Part shown: one piece after another, positions 10,990-23,030 of the stretch
Position numbering within the stretch: position 1 is the first letter of the stretch
How the letters are laid out: each line of letters starts with the position of its first letter
DNA from: Astrothelium macrocarpum
Taxonomy: Eukaryota; Ascomycota; Dothideomycetes; Trypetheliales; Trypetheliaceae
Assembly: GCA_021030915.1 (NCBI GenBank)
Contig: JAGEMR010000131.1
Location: 1-64,000 of the forward strand
Direction: 5' to 3'
Length of the DNA: 64,000 nucleotides
Made by a program: the position numbers and the translations under genes
The notes under the pieces: generated by a model
Databases searched by the model: none
What the model saw: the letters and a program-made list of their open reading frames with translations, nothing else
What the model was told of the DNA's origin: nothing

Positions 10990-13900
10990 GTTTGGATGTC
11001 GTTATGTCGTAATGCGTGATATACTGGATGCAGGACCAAGACCGATTCGGCCAATCAAGTAGGTGGCAATCAAGCCGTTAGTCAGATCTAGTTGAAGGCG
11101 CAGGAGCTGCCAGAGAGGGGTCAACTAAAACTCGGTAGCTGTTGTCTCCCGATCGGATGGCAGGCAAGATTGGAAGGTAGCCCAGAGTGCCGTATCACCC
11201 TACTACAACTCGTGTGAAGGTCCGTGTGGCCGATGGAGCGAGTGCCTGCCCGCACGAGGAATTTAGGACGAAAAGGGGCGTCTCTCAAGATGGCGAAGCG
11301 CTCCTGGCGTGGAATAGAGAAAGTACCGGTCGCAATAGCTCCACCTCTTCCAATTGACATTGCCGCCACGGTTTTTCCTCCTCTTGTCCGTAGAATTGAT
11401 AGACGGGAAGGCCAAGTCGTTGCCTTTCGAGGAGCAGAATGAGGCCAACAGGTTGGATGCAACGGTGAAACAGAGGCCGTGGTTGACAGCCGCCGGTTCA
11501 GACAGTCCAAAATGCACAGACGAATTCAAGTGGGCTGTGAATCTGTCTGAGATGGGATAAGGAGCGTGGTGGAGGGCAAAAATGGTGTTTGGCAAATGAC
11601 AGTAGTGATGCAGGTGGTTTGAAGATTGAATGAACAGCCAACCGGCTCTCTCCTGCGCCCGCCACGTTCCCGCCCTGTCGATGTTCCACGTTTCGCTCTC
11701 CCCCGCCTGATGATTGGCTTCGTCTGCTTTGCAAAAAGTCCCCCAGCGAGGCGTAGTGCAGACTCAACTCGACTCGAGATGACTTCGACCGGTCACGAGG
11801 TCGGCCGAGAGAGAGTCTCTGCTGGTGTTGTGCTGCGGTCAATCTTTCGACCGGTGCTCTTGTCTCAGCGCTGAGATCATCCCAGTGCGCGTGCGGGATG
11901 ACGATCGACATGGCCTGCTACAGACTGAGCGTGCCTCTGTTTCGGAACTCATTATCTTTGAACGTTTGCCCGCATTGGGACACTGTTGCTCTTCAATTAT
12001 GCATGCAGTATAACGTTTGTGGCAGTGTCTCGAGGCTTCAGGAAAGATTTCTGCACGACGCACGCCTACATCACATGCCCTTGCCCCCAGGGGCGCAATC
12101 GACATAGAGCTGCCTAGCTTCTCTCTGACATAATTGTTTCTGGACCTGGACCTGGACCCTGGAAGCGATAAGCTTCGCTGTAGTATAAGCCTTTCACAGC
12201 TGACCGTCTGTTCCAAGTTCCAAGTTCCAACTGACGGGCCGCACTGCCTCCGCTAAGGTGGCAGTCTGTTGTTGTATCAAACGTCCGTTCTCCCGATGCT
12301 ACCAATCACCAAGTAGGCTCCTTATACAGTGTAGATCTGGTATGTACCATGGACGATAGCCGCATCTCTACGCTAGTGTTTCATGCCGATGATGACAATC
12401 ATCCATTTTTCATCCGGCCACGACCTGGTCTCAGCCTATCCTCAGGCAAGCCAAAGTGCCACAGAGGCACATCACACCACGTGAATGCACTCAAACACTT
12501 ACCACATTCCGAAATTGATCCGGCTCGGTCATCTGCGGAGCTGCGGAATCGGAGCGGATTGCCCAAATGATCCAACCGTATGCACCGTTTATGCAGGTAC
12601 CGAACTTTAACCTCTACCAGCCTCCTCGCAATCTATCTCATCGACATCGTTTTCGCTTGTCGAAACATACGAGCTGGGATCGGTGATGGATCATTCAGCA
12701 GAGCCGCATCATGCTTTCATCCGCTAGTAGCTTGAGGCAAAGCTGAATGAAACAGTGTAATCATGACGCATATGCCGTACACAGAAAGGATCGCATCGCA
12801 TTTGAATCTAGGTCCAGATACCATTGCTCCTTCTTCACCGCCATATCTACCACCAACTACTTTCAAGTAAAATTTTACTTGGTGCAATTGCTGATCCGAG
12901 TTGGACACTCGAGATCCATCCTCGTATCCAACAAACTGCAAAAAAGCCTCACCTTACAACAGGCAGGTCGCGTTGAGGTTGTTTCCGTATCTACATACAG
13001 CGTCGGGGTGTGTCCGACCGTTAGAATGCCATTAATGAATCCTTTTAAGTCTGTGCCTGTATAGTCTGGTTGGATCAAAAAAATGGATTTAAGAGAAATT
13101 TTCAAATAGTGAGCCAAACAAGGTATAGTTTACGGAAGATTGACACAGGTGAAAGAAACGAGACAACGTTCATTCAGCTCTGCTCGTCTTAGATTCATGA
13201 AAATTTCACCATTCCCAGCGCTAACGGTCGCGCGCGCCATGGCACTGTGTTTCGCCTCGCTCTAGCCAATAAGCTCCACCGATTTGTAGCGATTTTCCCA
13301 TGCCATGTGAAGATCGGCAAACTGTACCTTTGAACACCCGGTTCACCATCTTGCCAACACTCGCACGATCCGAACCGCGTCCCAACATGACGGAGCCCCA
13401 GCCCAGGCCGGCCTGTTGCCCCATCTCATTTGCCAAAAAGCCCAAGCCTATGATGTGATGGGGCCCGCAACCCAAATTCATCCTCGCACATTGCGTCTCG
13501 CCTCTATTTGCTTGCCGCGAGCCTCGCTGCACCGAGTCGCGCGCCATTGGCGAGTCGGTGAGCGCCGCGGAATCGCCGCTCGGAGCCTCGGCCTGGCCGC
13601 GCCGCTTTCCTCGCTTTGCTTCGCCCACCGGGGTCACCAGCAGCGGGCCGCTCGGCGCAAGGATGCCAATCCTTGGCGGTGGGGAAGTAGGGCTGAGGGG
13701 GGGAAGGGGGCCCTTCTGAATTGGGAAGTGACAGCGAAAAGGGAAAAGGGGGGAAGGTGTGGCTTTCCGAGCGGGGCACAGGATGGGGTGGTTAGAAGGG
13801 GGGCATTGTCTACTCGGTGTTTGGAAGAAGTGATCGCAATTGAGGGGGCAGGTGAGGCAGGGCAATTTGGGTCGGAAGGAAGGCTGGATTTGGGGGGGTG

Positions 13901-14542
13901 GTCGAGAACGTGGGCGTGGCTGGTGCGTCTGTTCATGGCGGGGAAATTCTGAAGGAGCCAGGTGTGATCGTGCCGTGCAGCGTGGCCTGGTTGTGGCCAA
14001 TGTATCGCTTTTTGCGGGGAACACAGGCCTGGAGAGCAGACGGGAGGATGGGAGTAAGGTATGCGATCTTGTGGTAAGGCCCTAGCCGCTTGGGAAAAGA
14101 GGCTCGGCGGAGTTTACAAGGATACGTGCGAGTGAGGGGTTTTTTCCGTGTTGCTTCAAATCTTGAATCTACTAAAATCTTATTGGATCCAATCGCAGCC
14201 TCCAAACCCTTGACGTACTCTGCGCAACTATGTATCGGATCTGCACCATCCCCAGCCTACTTCATAAACATGCAATCCTACCCACCTTATCCTTCGACAC
14301 GATGATAACCGAGGCGCAGTGCGATCCTTCTCCCACCCAGCCCGCCAGTGAGAATCAAGGGAACAGACAAAATGAAACCGTTGTGGACGCATGCCCAAAT
14401 TCGTTATCAATCCATAATCGTACATTTCCAGGGTATCGTTTTGGAGCCGAAGGACCGCTAATTCCGTTTTCCGCTAATACGAGAAAGCCATACGCCATGA
14501 AATCGATCTGGCAAGATCTGCTTGGCAGACGGCAAGAAGCTT
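10990..14542. other. 3.5 kb region without a supportable gene
   Basis: It lies between the start of the unknown gene at 10989 and the 3' end of the first Zn2Cys6 regulator. ORFs up to 267 codons exist, but they are compositionally driven and match no family I know. 13.2-14.0 kb is strongly strand-asymmetric, G-rich on the plus strand. Small direct repeats occur at about 12139-12160 (CTGGAC units) and 12215-12230 (TTCCAAG units). It could hold a long 5' leader, a non-coding RNA or a lineage-specific gene; none can be demonstrated. Confidence 0.45.
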
Positions 14543-17374
14543 TCATGGCGGCCGTGATATTTCTGGCGGATGGAATATAGCCCAACCCTGTTGAATTTTC
14601 TTATCGAGATCGTTGACGCGCGATGTTCCTAGTTCGTGTAGGAGCTTGGTCTGCTGAGCTTGGTCCAAGCCGTATGGATCAGGCGGCAGGTAGTATGACT
14701 CTGGCGAAAACGTGTATTGGTCGCCAAATGCCTCTGCTTTTACGTCGTAGCTGCACGGCGGTAGGGAAATCCTGCCAGGCTGGTATTTGGAGCTGCGGAA
14801 GTTGTCAACAGGACTTCTGACCGGCCTATCCCAGGAGCCACTGCTTGAAAAGGGAGGTGACAGACCTGTCTTTAGCGGAGACATCGGATCCGGCTCAAGC
14901 ACAGAGCGATAGAATTGTTCATCCGTTGTTGCCATTGGGTTGAAGGGCATTGGTGCTGGCGGTGTCCTTTGCTCGTACGGCGAGGGCATGTTGATCCCAG
15001 CCGATGTAGCCGACATCGGAAAGGCACTCGGAAGATGAGTCGTGCTTGAGGACAGTGGATTAGACAGCAGAGGTGGAAGTTGGTGAGATGGCTCAAAAGC
15101 GAAGGGATTGTGTAATTCTTGAAGGACCGTTACTGTGTCGTACGTACTGCTACGGCTGAGTTCCCCGTGAGATTGTGGAGCGTAGCCCTGCTGGAATGCC
15201 GCAGTACCTTCTGGAGTGGTCACAAAGGAAGAAGTAGAAATTGTAGCTGGACTCTCTGTCCGTGAACGATGTTGTGACGGGACTGACTCTGGTGACGTGC
15301 TTTGTTCCGGCGAACCCGACACGACTGGCAAGTCGTTCTCAGAGTCGTATACCCTCAAGCAGGCGTCGATCAAGCTGAGGTATAGCTCCAGCGCTGATGC
15401 AACACCCGGCCAACGATCAGAGGCCAGAGAAATCGCATCAAGAGAGATATTGAGGAGCTCTTTGACCTTTTTCCTCGAGTAAGTTTTCCGAATCTCAGCA
15501 TAAGAAAGTGACCAGAGAACTGTATTGATAGCCATCAATATCGTTTGCGAAAATATCCAAGTGAGTTCAACAATTTTTCCATCTATCTGCTTGCGCATCA
15601 ACAATATGTTAAACTCGGAGGCCTCAAAGCATTTTTTGGCTGCTTCTGCTGAAGGCCGCGGCACCTGAGGTGTCGGACGAAACAGCATAACGACCATAGT
15701 ATTGTATCGAGCAATGAACCTACAAAACGGACACAGTTAGCATGGACAAGATTAGGTACTGAGTGAGCCTATTCCATTCCCGATCATCAAAGGACTTGAT
15801 GTAAACCACTTGCAAACATGTAGTCTTATGCGAATTGGTGCTATAGGGTCCTAAGCTTACCAGAGTTTGTCAAATCCCATTCCTGTATCACCATCCGGGG
15901 TTCTATCTCTCCACTCGATTAATTTCGTCTCCATTTCACGGAACCAGGAATGGCGATCGTCTTTCGGCTCGCTCTGCGGTTTGCGATAGAGTTTTCGTCT
16001 TATCTCCAATTGTAACAACCTCATCTTCAGAAAATGCAGCGAGATCCATTTCCGCAATGCTGGCACACCCTTCCCTGGGGTAATGCCCTCAGGTGTGATG
16101 TGCTCGTCGTCCACGACACTGTAAAAATCGACGTCTATATGTTCCAGACTAGTCGCCATGGCAGAAGGTCTCCCTAGACTGTGAGCTAGTCCGAGATCCA
16201 TGTTCCAGGTAGTCCAGAAAAGGCGGCGTCTTGTATCTACTTCCAAAGTGTCTGCAACGCTTCCGTCTGGCATTTGTCGAATAGTGCACTCCTCGTTGAA
16301 GCCAAGTGATTGCATCAGTCGCACTGCCAATCCAATAATGTAGTACACTGCAGTTCGTGTTGGTGTTACCAGGGAGTATTCAGCGATTAAGCAATAGCAC
16401 TGTAGGGTTTTGACATTGTTCAGTCGAACAATCGGCTCAAGGAACTGGAGTGCTGCGAGGTAGTATGAATCTGCCAGACCAGCATACTGAGCATCCACCT
16501 TTTGAAGGCTGATTGCTATCACTATACGGACGACGAACTGCTGGTAATCGTCTTTCGAGCCTGCGTATACGTCCTCGAGATCTTGTTGGAATGATGGCTC
16601 ATGGAGCATGGGATACATTGGTTGTACTGAGATGCAGATTGAGTCAGGCTGTTTCTTGTGAAATAAACAACGAGGTCTCACCTCTTAGATGAAATAGTTG
16701 AACCAATCTATCAACCAAGCCCCGATCTGAAGGAAGACCTTCTGCAGCGATATTGCTAGTTAAAGGGTAGACTTTGGAGGTAGGCTTGCTTCCCTCTATT
16801 TCAAACCGAGCTTTGATTTGTCTCGCTTTGGTGTCTGATACTATTTCGGAGATCGATCTGGATCCGGTACATTCTTTTGCCAATTTTATCACTAGTCTTG
16901 TCATTGCGATACCGCTGGATGGTCCAAGGAAGCGGGTGTCGTCATTTTCGTGGATTCGCACCGCCGCGGCACTCCGCATCATGAACTCGGGATCTTCGAG
17001 CTCGCCCGTTTTGGCCATGGCGAGCTCTTCTTCGAGCGCCTTGACTTTGTGCTGGAGTTCCACGACATATCCGCGGCTGATGATTTTGTGCTGTGTGGGG
17101 TCGTAGAATTCACATCGACTGTTGGTGCGTGCACAAGGCCCACACCGCGGTAAACCTGTATCGCATCTTGTTTTTCGCTGCTCCACAGTCAGCTTCATTC
17201 ATCTTATCTCGATTGCTGAAGGTGTTCGGCTTGGTGACTTGCCTGCCGACACCTGCAACATGCGGCCAAGGTGTGTGCGATACGCGGGGTTTCATCATTC
17301 TTTGGGTTTCCCTTCCCGGCACCCTTCGGCGGTTCGTCCCCAGGCCCCAGGAGATTAACGTATCTGTCTTCCAT
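14543..17374 (-). CDS. Zn(II)2Cys6 transcription factor with fungal_trans domain
   Basis: My four-exon model is 17374-17243, 17177-16682, 16626-15861 and 15719-14543, encoding 856 residues. The binuclear zinc cluster is split by intron 1 and becomes perfect when joined: Cys 39, 42, 49, 56, 59 and 66 (CX2CX6CX6CX2CX6C). Intron 1 needs a GC donor (GCAAGT). A coiled-coil linker follows (LQHKVKALEEELA). The middle-homology domain (residues ~210-480) has the typical YPMLHEPSF and RRRLFWTTWNMD motifs. The C-terminus is Ser/Pro-rich, suggesting an activation region. It is a nuclear DNA-binding regulator with unknown targets, divergent from a second regulator. Confidence 0.88.
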
Positions 17375-18433
17375 AGACTGTAGATGTTGCTGAATGATCT
17401 GAAGCCAAAGCAAAAAGTCTGGAAGGTGCAAGTCACGAGATCAGAAACACTGGCTGTCCTTTGCCATCGAGGCAACAAAGAGTATATCTTTTCGTGGCAG
17501 GCCGAACGGCATAGGCTGGCGATGAGGTAGAGTGGAGATCGCCGGGGAGGGCGGCTGCTCGAATTCAAGTAGTCAGGCACACGATTGGGAAGCTTCTCCA
17601 CACATCGAGGACGGGCCGCTCGCAGAGAAAAATCTTAAATGCGACGTCTCCATAGGTCTAGTACCTCACAAAAGCCGGCTTAGAGTTAAAAGCTGTTATA
17701 CCCTGACAGCTGGCGGTGCAGACGGCGAGGGGGGGGTGGCGTGCCGGCATGTACGAAGTAGAGGTACACACACCCACCCAGCCCAGCAGTGGGTGACCCA
17801 ACCGTCGGCCGAGAGGACCATTTCCTAAGCAACCTCCAACATAACTGCGGCCCACTGAAGGTGTTTCAGCCAGGTTATGTGTTTCATGTCATTTTCCACG
17901 CTGTGAGCGAGACAAGGCGAAGCATTCTCAGCTGTTCTGCATTGCCTAACTGGGCACTAGTAGTGGCCTGGGCACTTCCTAAACGTTCGAAAACGGCGAC
18001 AATCATTGCATCCATTGGCTCGCGGCAATTCCATCTTCCTGATCGAGTCAAACGGTCCGCTGGTTTGGGAGCCGGATGAGATTGGAAGTGGACCACCACC
18101 GCGTGAGTGGCTTGCTTCGAGGTACCATTAAGCCGATGTCAGGGACACGCTATAATAAGAAGCAATTCTAGGTGCGTTAGGACGACTGTCATTCCCGCAA
18201 CGCCTACTTGATGTTTACGTTTCTTATGTTAAGCCCAGCGCTTGGAGCGATAAACAAGAAAGCATAGAATAAAAATTCAGCCGCAAGCGCTTCGGGCGAT
18301 TATATTGTCTCCAGACCCCATTATTCCCATCTCCTTGTCGAATTTAGCCGCTCCGAGAGTTTTGCTTCGAAGCTTGTTGGAGGTCGATATCCTGCTTATA
18401 CTGGATTAGGAAAGTTGTCCCGCGATTGGCACA
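17375..18433. promoter_or_regulatory. Shared divergent promoter of two Zn2Cys6 regulators
   Basis: This is a 1.06 kb non-coding interval between the start codons of two divergent zinc-cluster regulators. It contains a CGGTCCG palindrome at 18053-18059 (inverted CGG triplets, the half-site class of this family) and a G-rich run near 17728-17737. Occupancy is inference. No gene is supported here. Confidence 0.5.
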
Positions 18434-20496
18434 ATGGTTGGTCTTGATGCTCCTCTACTGCGCGTCAGTCGACCTGTAGCTGCATGCTCGCGCTGTCGTT
18501 CTGCCAAAGTCAAATGCGACGGTAAACTGCCCGCTTGCAGCGCTTGTGAACGGGCGGGGAAGAGTGATGAGTGCTCAAGCACCAGCGATGAATTTGCAAA
18601 GGGCAAAGAACGAAACTACGTTGCGACGCTAGAGATGCGGATCGAAAAGCTGGAAGGGCAGATCAAAACTGCAAGGGACGAAAAAGAACGGCGCAAGTCA
18701 ACTTCCGCAACGCTGGAGTCGGATACCACCATTAATCCTCGTCGAGGAGCAGAAAATCCCCAATTGGCAACACGCGGAGGAAAAGCAGCGTTCAAGAAAG
18801 AAGCCTCAAACATTGACAATCTCGTCTCCGATTTTGGATTCTTGTAAGACATCAATCCTAACTTTGTGTCATATCGAGACTAAACTCTGGTAGAGCTGTA
18901 AACTCCACAGCACAGGATTATCGTGGTTTTACGGCACCCACTTCGTATACTCGTCTCATTCTTTCGGCGGGTATGAAAACCCCCATACCGACCCATGTGA
19001 GGAACGAAATTCCCCCCCGGTATAAGGCACAACCTTTGATCCAGCATTTTCTCACGAATATCTTTGTATTTTATCCGATCTTTGAGGAGACAAGCCTTTA
19101 CTCTGCAATCGACGCCGTCTATCAGACCCAGTCTAGACCTGCGACTGCGTACGATTTTTGGAACGTGCGTATGGTGCTTGCCATTGCCTGTGCCTCGCGT
19201 TCAGGCAGACATGGTGATCCCGAGTACGTGGAAGCTGTTGGCCACGTCAGTGCGGCGCTCGAAGATGCAGAGTTTGTTCTCCGTCCTGGGTCAGTGAACG
19301 GTGTCCAATCTATGCTGCTGCTGGTTCTCTATTCCATGCTAGATCCTTACCATTTCGATAGCTGGACGATCCAAGGAGTAGCGTCTCGTGCTATGGTAGA
19401 CTTGGGTTTACACCAGACTACTTCCAAATCGGTGGCCACTACAAAATCAAAGATTGCTACTCGGAAGCGGATTTTTTGGTGCCTGTACGTCCTGGATAGA
19501 TCAATTAGTTTAGCCGAGGCTCGGTCATTCTCGTTTTCTGATGAGTCTTGCACGGCTGGATCACTAAAGACTATTGACTGTGAAAAGTTCAACTCGCAGC
19601 GAAGAGAAGAAGAGGATGATAATGGCTATCCCGAAGACGCCTCGGCTCCAGTGCTCTTTATGCAACCAATAACGCCAGCACTTGCCCTAATCGAGCTCCG
19701 GAGAATCCAGGCCAAGTTTTATACGGATATCTTCCAGTCTGAACGAACCAAATGGGCAGAGCCGTTGCCGTACATGAGAGCCGCCCTCGAATCGATGCAA
19801 AAATGGTGGCATGAGCTTCCGACTTCAATTCCTCCTGTTTGCAAAGATTTCCTCGAACTCGAAATGCTGTACAGTAGTATTTACTTGCTTAGAAGATCGC
19901 CACGTATGCCGAATCTTTGCGGACTTGCACGTGCTGCCCTATTCGAATTTGCCTCCAGCTTTGCTGCCAAAATGTTTCGGTTATTGTACTCTGCAAGGAA
20001 CGGAGACACTGTGAGAGCAGCACCACTGTCATTTCTTGATGTGATCAAGATATACACATCTGGGAAGGAGTTGCTGAATGTACTCCAATTTGACGAAAAT
20101 GCCATGTTGTTCCCAAGCACGCTAAAGGCACATCCCGAAAGTGCCCTTCCACAGCTGGTACCATCAACGTCACCAAGAACAAATGATTTGAATCTACCAG
20201 GAGTCAAATTGAACGCAACACCGAATGCTGGAAGAGCAATCTCGTGTATTACCATGTTTGCGGACATTCTTGGCTGGCTTGGGGAAAGATTTGGTTCGCG
20301 TGATGCACAGGCCCAGTTTCAAAGGGATGCAGAACCGCTGCTCGAGGAACTCCATTCTTGGAAGAAGGGAATTTTCCAAAAGGCTGCCACTCCGCAGTAT
20401 TCAAATGTTTACACATCCGCGCAGGCTTCTTCCTCTCAGCCTTCTCGACGTGCTTCAAGTCAAGGTCACGACTTTAGTACTCTTGCTTGGTCATGA
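18434..20496 (+). CDS. Zn(II)2Cys6 transcription factor with fungal_trans domain
   Basis: Two exons, 18434-18843 and 18894-20496, with a 50-nt intron, give 670 residues. The zinc cluster lies at Cys 18, 21, 28, 35, 38 and 47 (CSRCRSAKVKCDG type), followed by a coiled-coil region around residues 60-85 (YVATLEMRIEKLEGQI). The splice restores a conserved DYRGFTAPTSYTRLIL-like block at residues ~145-160. The fungal_trans domain is recognisable by the YSMLDPYHFDSW and RKRIFWCLYVLDRS motifs. It is a nuclear sequence-specific regulator with unknown targets. Divergent pairing with the other regulator suggests possible cross-regulation. Confidence 0.88.
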
Positions 20497-20945
20497 AATT
20501 TTCCGACTGCCTCGACACCAAAGGAAGAAGCTGTAAAACAAACCTGAGTTGCACCCTGTAATATTAGTATTTTCCAACATGGGAGGGTGTTCTTCGGATT
20601 GATTGTATCCACATGACTCAGACTTGCCTTTTTTGAAATCAACGCTTTCAAAAGGCTCACGTCATTGCTCAGCACAGTGAATTGCCCAGTCAACCACTGT
20701 AACATGCTCGGGTAGACACAAAGATCCTCGCTGCATGGCAACGGCGGTCTTGCACAGATGAGTCTCAACAGTATCTATATGGAGATGAATCTTATCACCT
20801 CCTCATCATTGTCATGCTTGGGCGGATTGGATAGATTTGAGAAATAATTAAACTTACATGTAAACTACTCCAGAAGGGTGTCCGTACCCTTGGACCTTTT
20901 TGTATGCATCTTGGCTGTCCGTGCACCGAATTGGATCTAAGATGG
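20497..20945. other. Convergent intergenic gap, 449 bp
   Basis: This separates the 3' ends of the plus-strand regulator and the minus-strand ASNSD1-like gene. I see only short ORFs, and no RNA gene or repeat. Confidence 0.5.
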
Positions 20946-22703
20946 TCAGAAGATAGGTTTATAGTCATGAAATCCACGCCGAGAACCTACGGCTCGTTTC
21001 TTTTCTTGGGCCACCAAATTCATACCAAGATCACAAGCCAAAAGCCTCAAAAGCTTCTTTCCCGGCTCCAAGTCGTCATCCTTTATTTTGCTACAGACAT
21101 TTGGTTTATCCGATTTTAAAAACCCACATTTCTTCCAGACAGGTACGGATAGCGCCCAAAAAACTAGAGCCTCGTCGAGATACGGATAACGTATTTCTCG
21201 GGCCCAATGAGATATTACTCGTTCATCGCGACCCAGATTGCGCTTTCCTATGCGGCCAAAATCAAGCTCGAGCTCATCCAAGAGGCCGGGAAACCCGGAT
21301 CGAGCGAATGCGGTGGCATGTCGCTGATATCCGGCAAACAATTCATCCGCACCAAGACCTGATAGAAGAACACGTGCTGGACTTCGGTATGTTATCTCGG
21401 GAGAAAATTGCATGCCATATATGGTACCAATTCCACGAGCCGCAAAATATAGCGCCATGGCAATCGAAAGATCCATCTCTGTATTATGAGGCCTGATCAA
21501 TTCGATGATGGTAGGGCGATGTTGCACAGTTTCACTATATGGCACATTTATTTCGACAAGTCTCCATGCACGACTTGGACAAACGCGTTTGAGTTCTTCA
21601 AAGGATTGACGTCCGGTGGCTCGATCTGGGCACGTGTCAAACGGTGACGAGGCGTTGTGATGAATCCGAGGGTTCTCAAAAGCAACGTTGAGAAGATCAA
21701 TACTTTCGTGCAATGGTAAGAGAGTGTGAGCGAGTCGAGCTATGAGCGTACAGTCCAGACCACCGGAGAATAATACAGCAAGCTTTGAAGTTGGCGCCTG
21801 ATCTACCTGAAGTGGTGGACTGGGAATATTAAGAACTCGTTGGGAAAGCGAGCAGTGCAAAAGCTGCTTGATCTCCTGAACACAGTGTGATTGAGAAGTG
21901 AGAAGAGATGTTTCAGATGTTGGCAATTCTCTGTTCAGGTGATTCTACATATGGGTCAGTAAGTTTCCGATCCGGGTAGAGTATGCAGTGACTTGTACCT
22001 TGAATCCAGTGCTTTCGCCTTGGTCGTATTGCAGAGAGCGTGCATCAGGGCTTGATGTGGGCCATAGAGCGAGCTCGGGTTTCACTTGGTTTGTGTCTGG
22101 TTGTCCGTATTCACACAGATTGACAGCATAGAGTCCGTTCGGTTCAACTTCGACCCAATTCGAATCTGTACCGGCCGCGGCGACACTACATAGAACTAGA
22201 CTATTGGGTCCATAAGATTGCAACAAAGAACGGCGACCAAGGCGGTCTCTGCCATAGTAGACACGATTGATAAATGTATCATAGAGGACAAAAGAAAATG
22301 GTCCGATCACAGAGAAAAGTATCTTTGAGATGATCACTTGCCTTGAATCCATGGATGAAATTGCGGGCTGAGTCAGAGCAGTGACGAGGAGATTAAAGAT
22401 GGTGAGAGCATCATTCTCGGAGACTGGGTTCTGACCAATTTTCCATGCTTCACCGTTCCAGCAGAAGACTAAGCCGGCGTCTTCATTCTGGAGTGGTTGG
22501 GAAACAACCTGCTCTCCACGAAGCGAAAGAACGGTCGAAAAAGCGTTTACGTAGCTAAGGGTCTGATTTTGATCCGCACCTTGTGGTGCAGAGAAAGTGA
22601 GTGCATGTTGACTATCGGGACCACGAGCACAGAGCAGATGGTGAAGGTGCGTGTCTGGCCTGAGAACTTCAGACTTGTTGATAGAAAAATAGATTCCACA
22701 CAT
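20946..22703 (-). CDS. Asparagine synthetase domain-containing protein (ASNSD1-like)
   Basis: Two exons, 22703-21999 and 21944-20946, with a 54-nt intron, encode 567 residues. Translation must begin at the ATG giving MCGI, because Cys2 is the N-terminal nucleophile of class II glutamine amidotransferases. The C-terminal half has the ATP-pyrophosphatase P-loop SGGLDC at 295-300 and the LLSGLGADELFAGYQRH motif typical of asparagine synthetase domains. Overall architecture matches eukaryotic ASNSD1 and its fungal homologues, not the housekeeping asparagine synthetase. The usual Ser after SGGxD is Cys here. Activity and substrate are not established for this family. Confidence 0.87.
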
Positions 22704-23030
22704 CAATCATGGATCATTGTGTCTGTGCTCGAAGTCGCCTTGCGATGGATTTGTTGGACAGAGGTTGGTCGTGAATGAGAGGGTTTGTGAAAGGAGGAGC
22801 TTGAGCGGAGATAAAGCAAGGCAAGATATCGGGCCCGCCAACAACCAACGTCACAACACAGCCCGACACAGCCTGTCACACCTGGCCTTCAGACTCGTCT
22901 GATTCGCTATCCCACCTTTCCACAGGACGATTCGCAAGCGCACCGATCTAACCTCGTCTTAATGTCTACGCACGTGAACCGCACCTAGAACACCTGATAA
23001 ATCATACACTCAACGGCCTTGCGGCGGCAT
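22704..23030. promoter_or_regulatory. Divergent promoter, ASNSD1-like / VPS9
   Basis: A 327-bp interval between two opposing start codons, with no ORF or RNA gene of note. It must carry both promoters. Confidence 0.5.

Noticed and set aside
13221..14024. 267-codon minus-strand ORF rich in Pro, Ser and Arg
   Set aside because: The frame is held open by strand-asymmetric G/C composition, with no domain or plausible splice partner, and other frames nearby are equally open.
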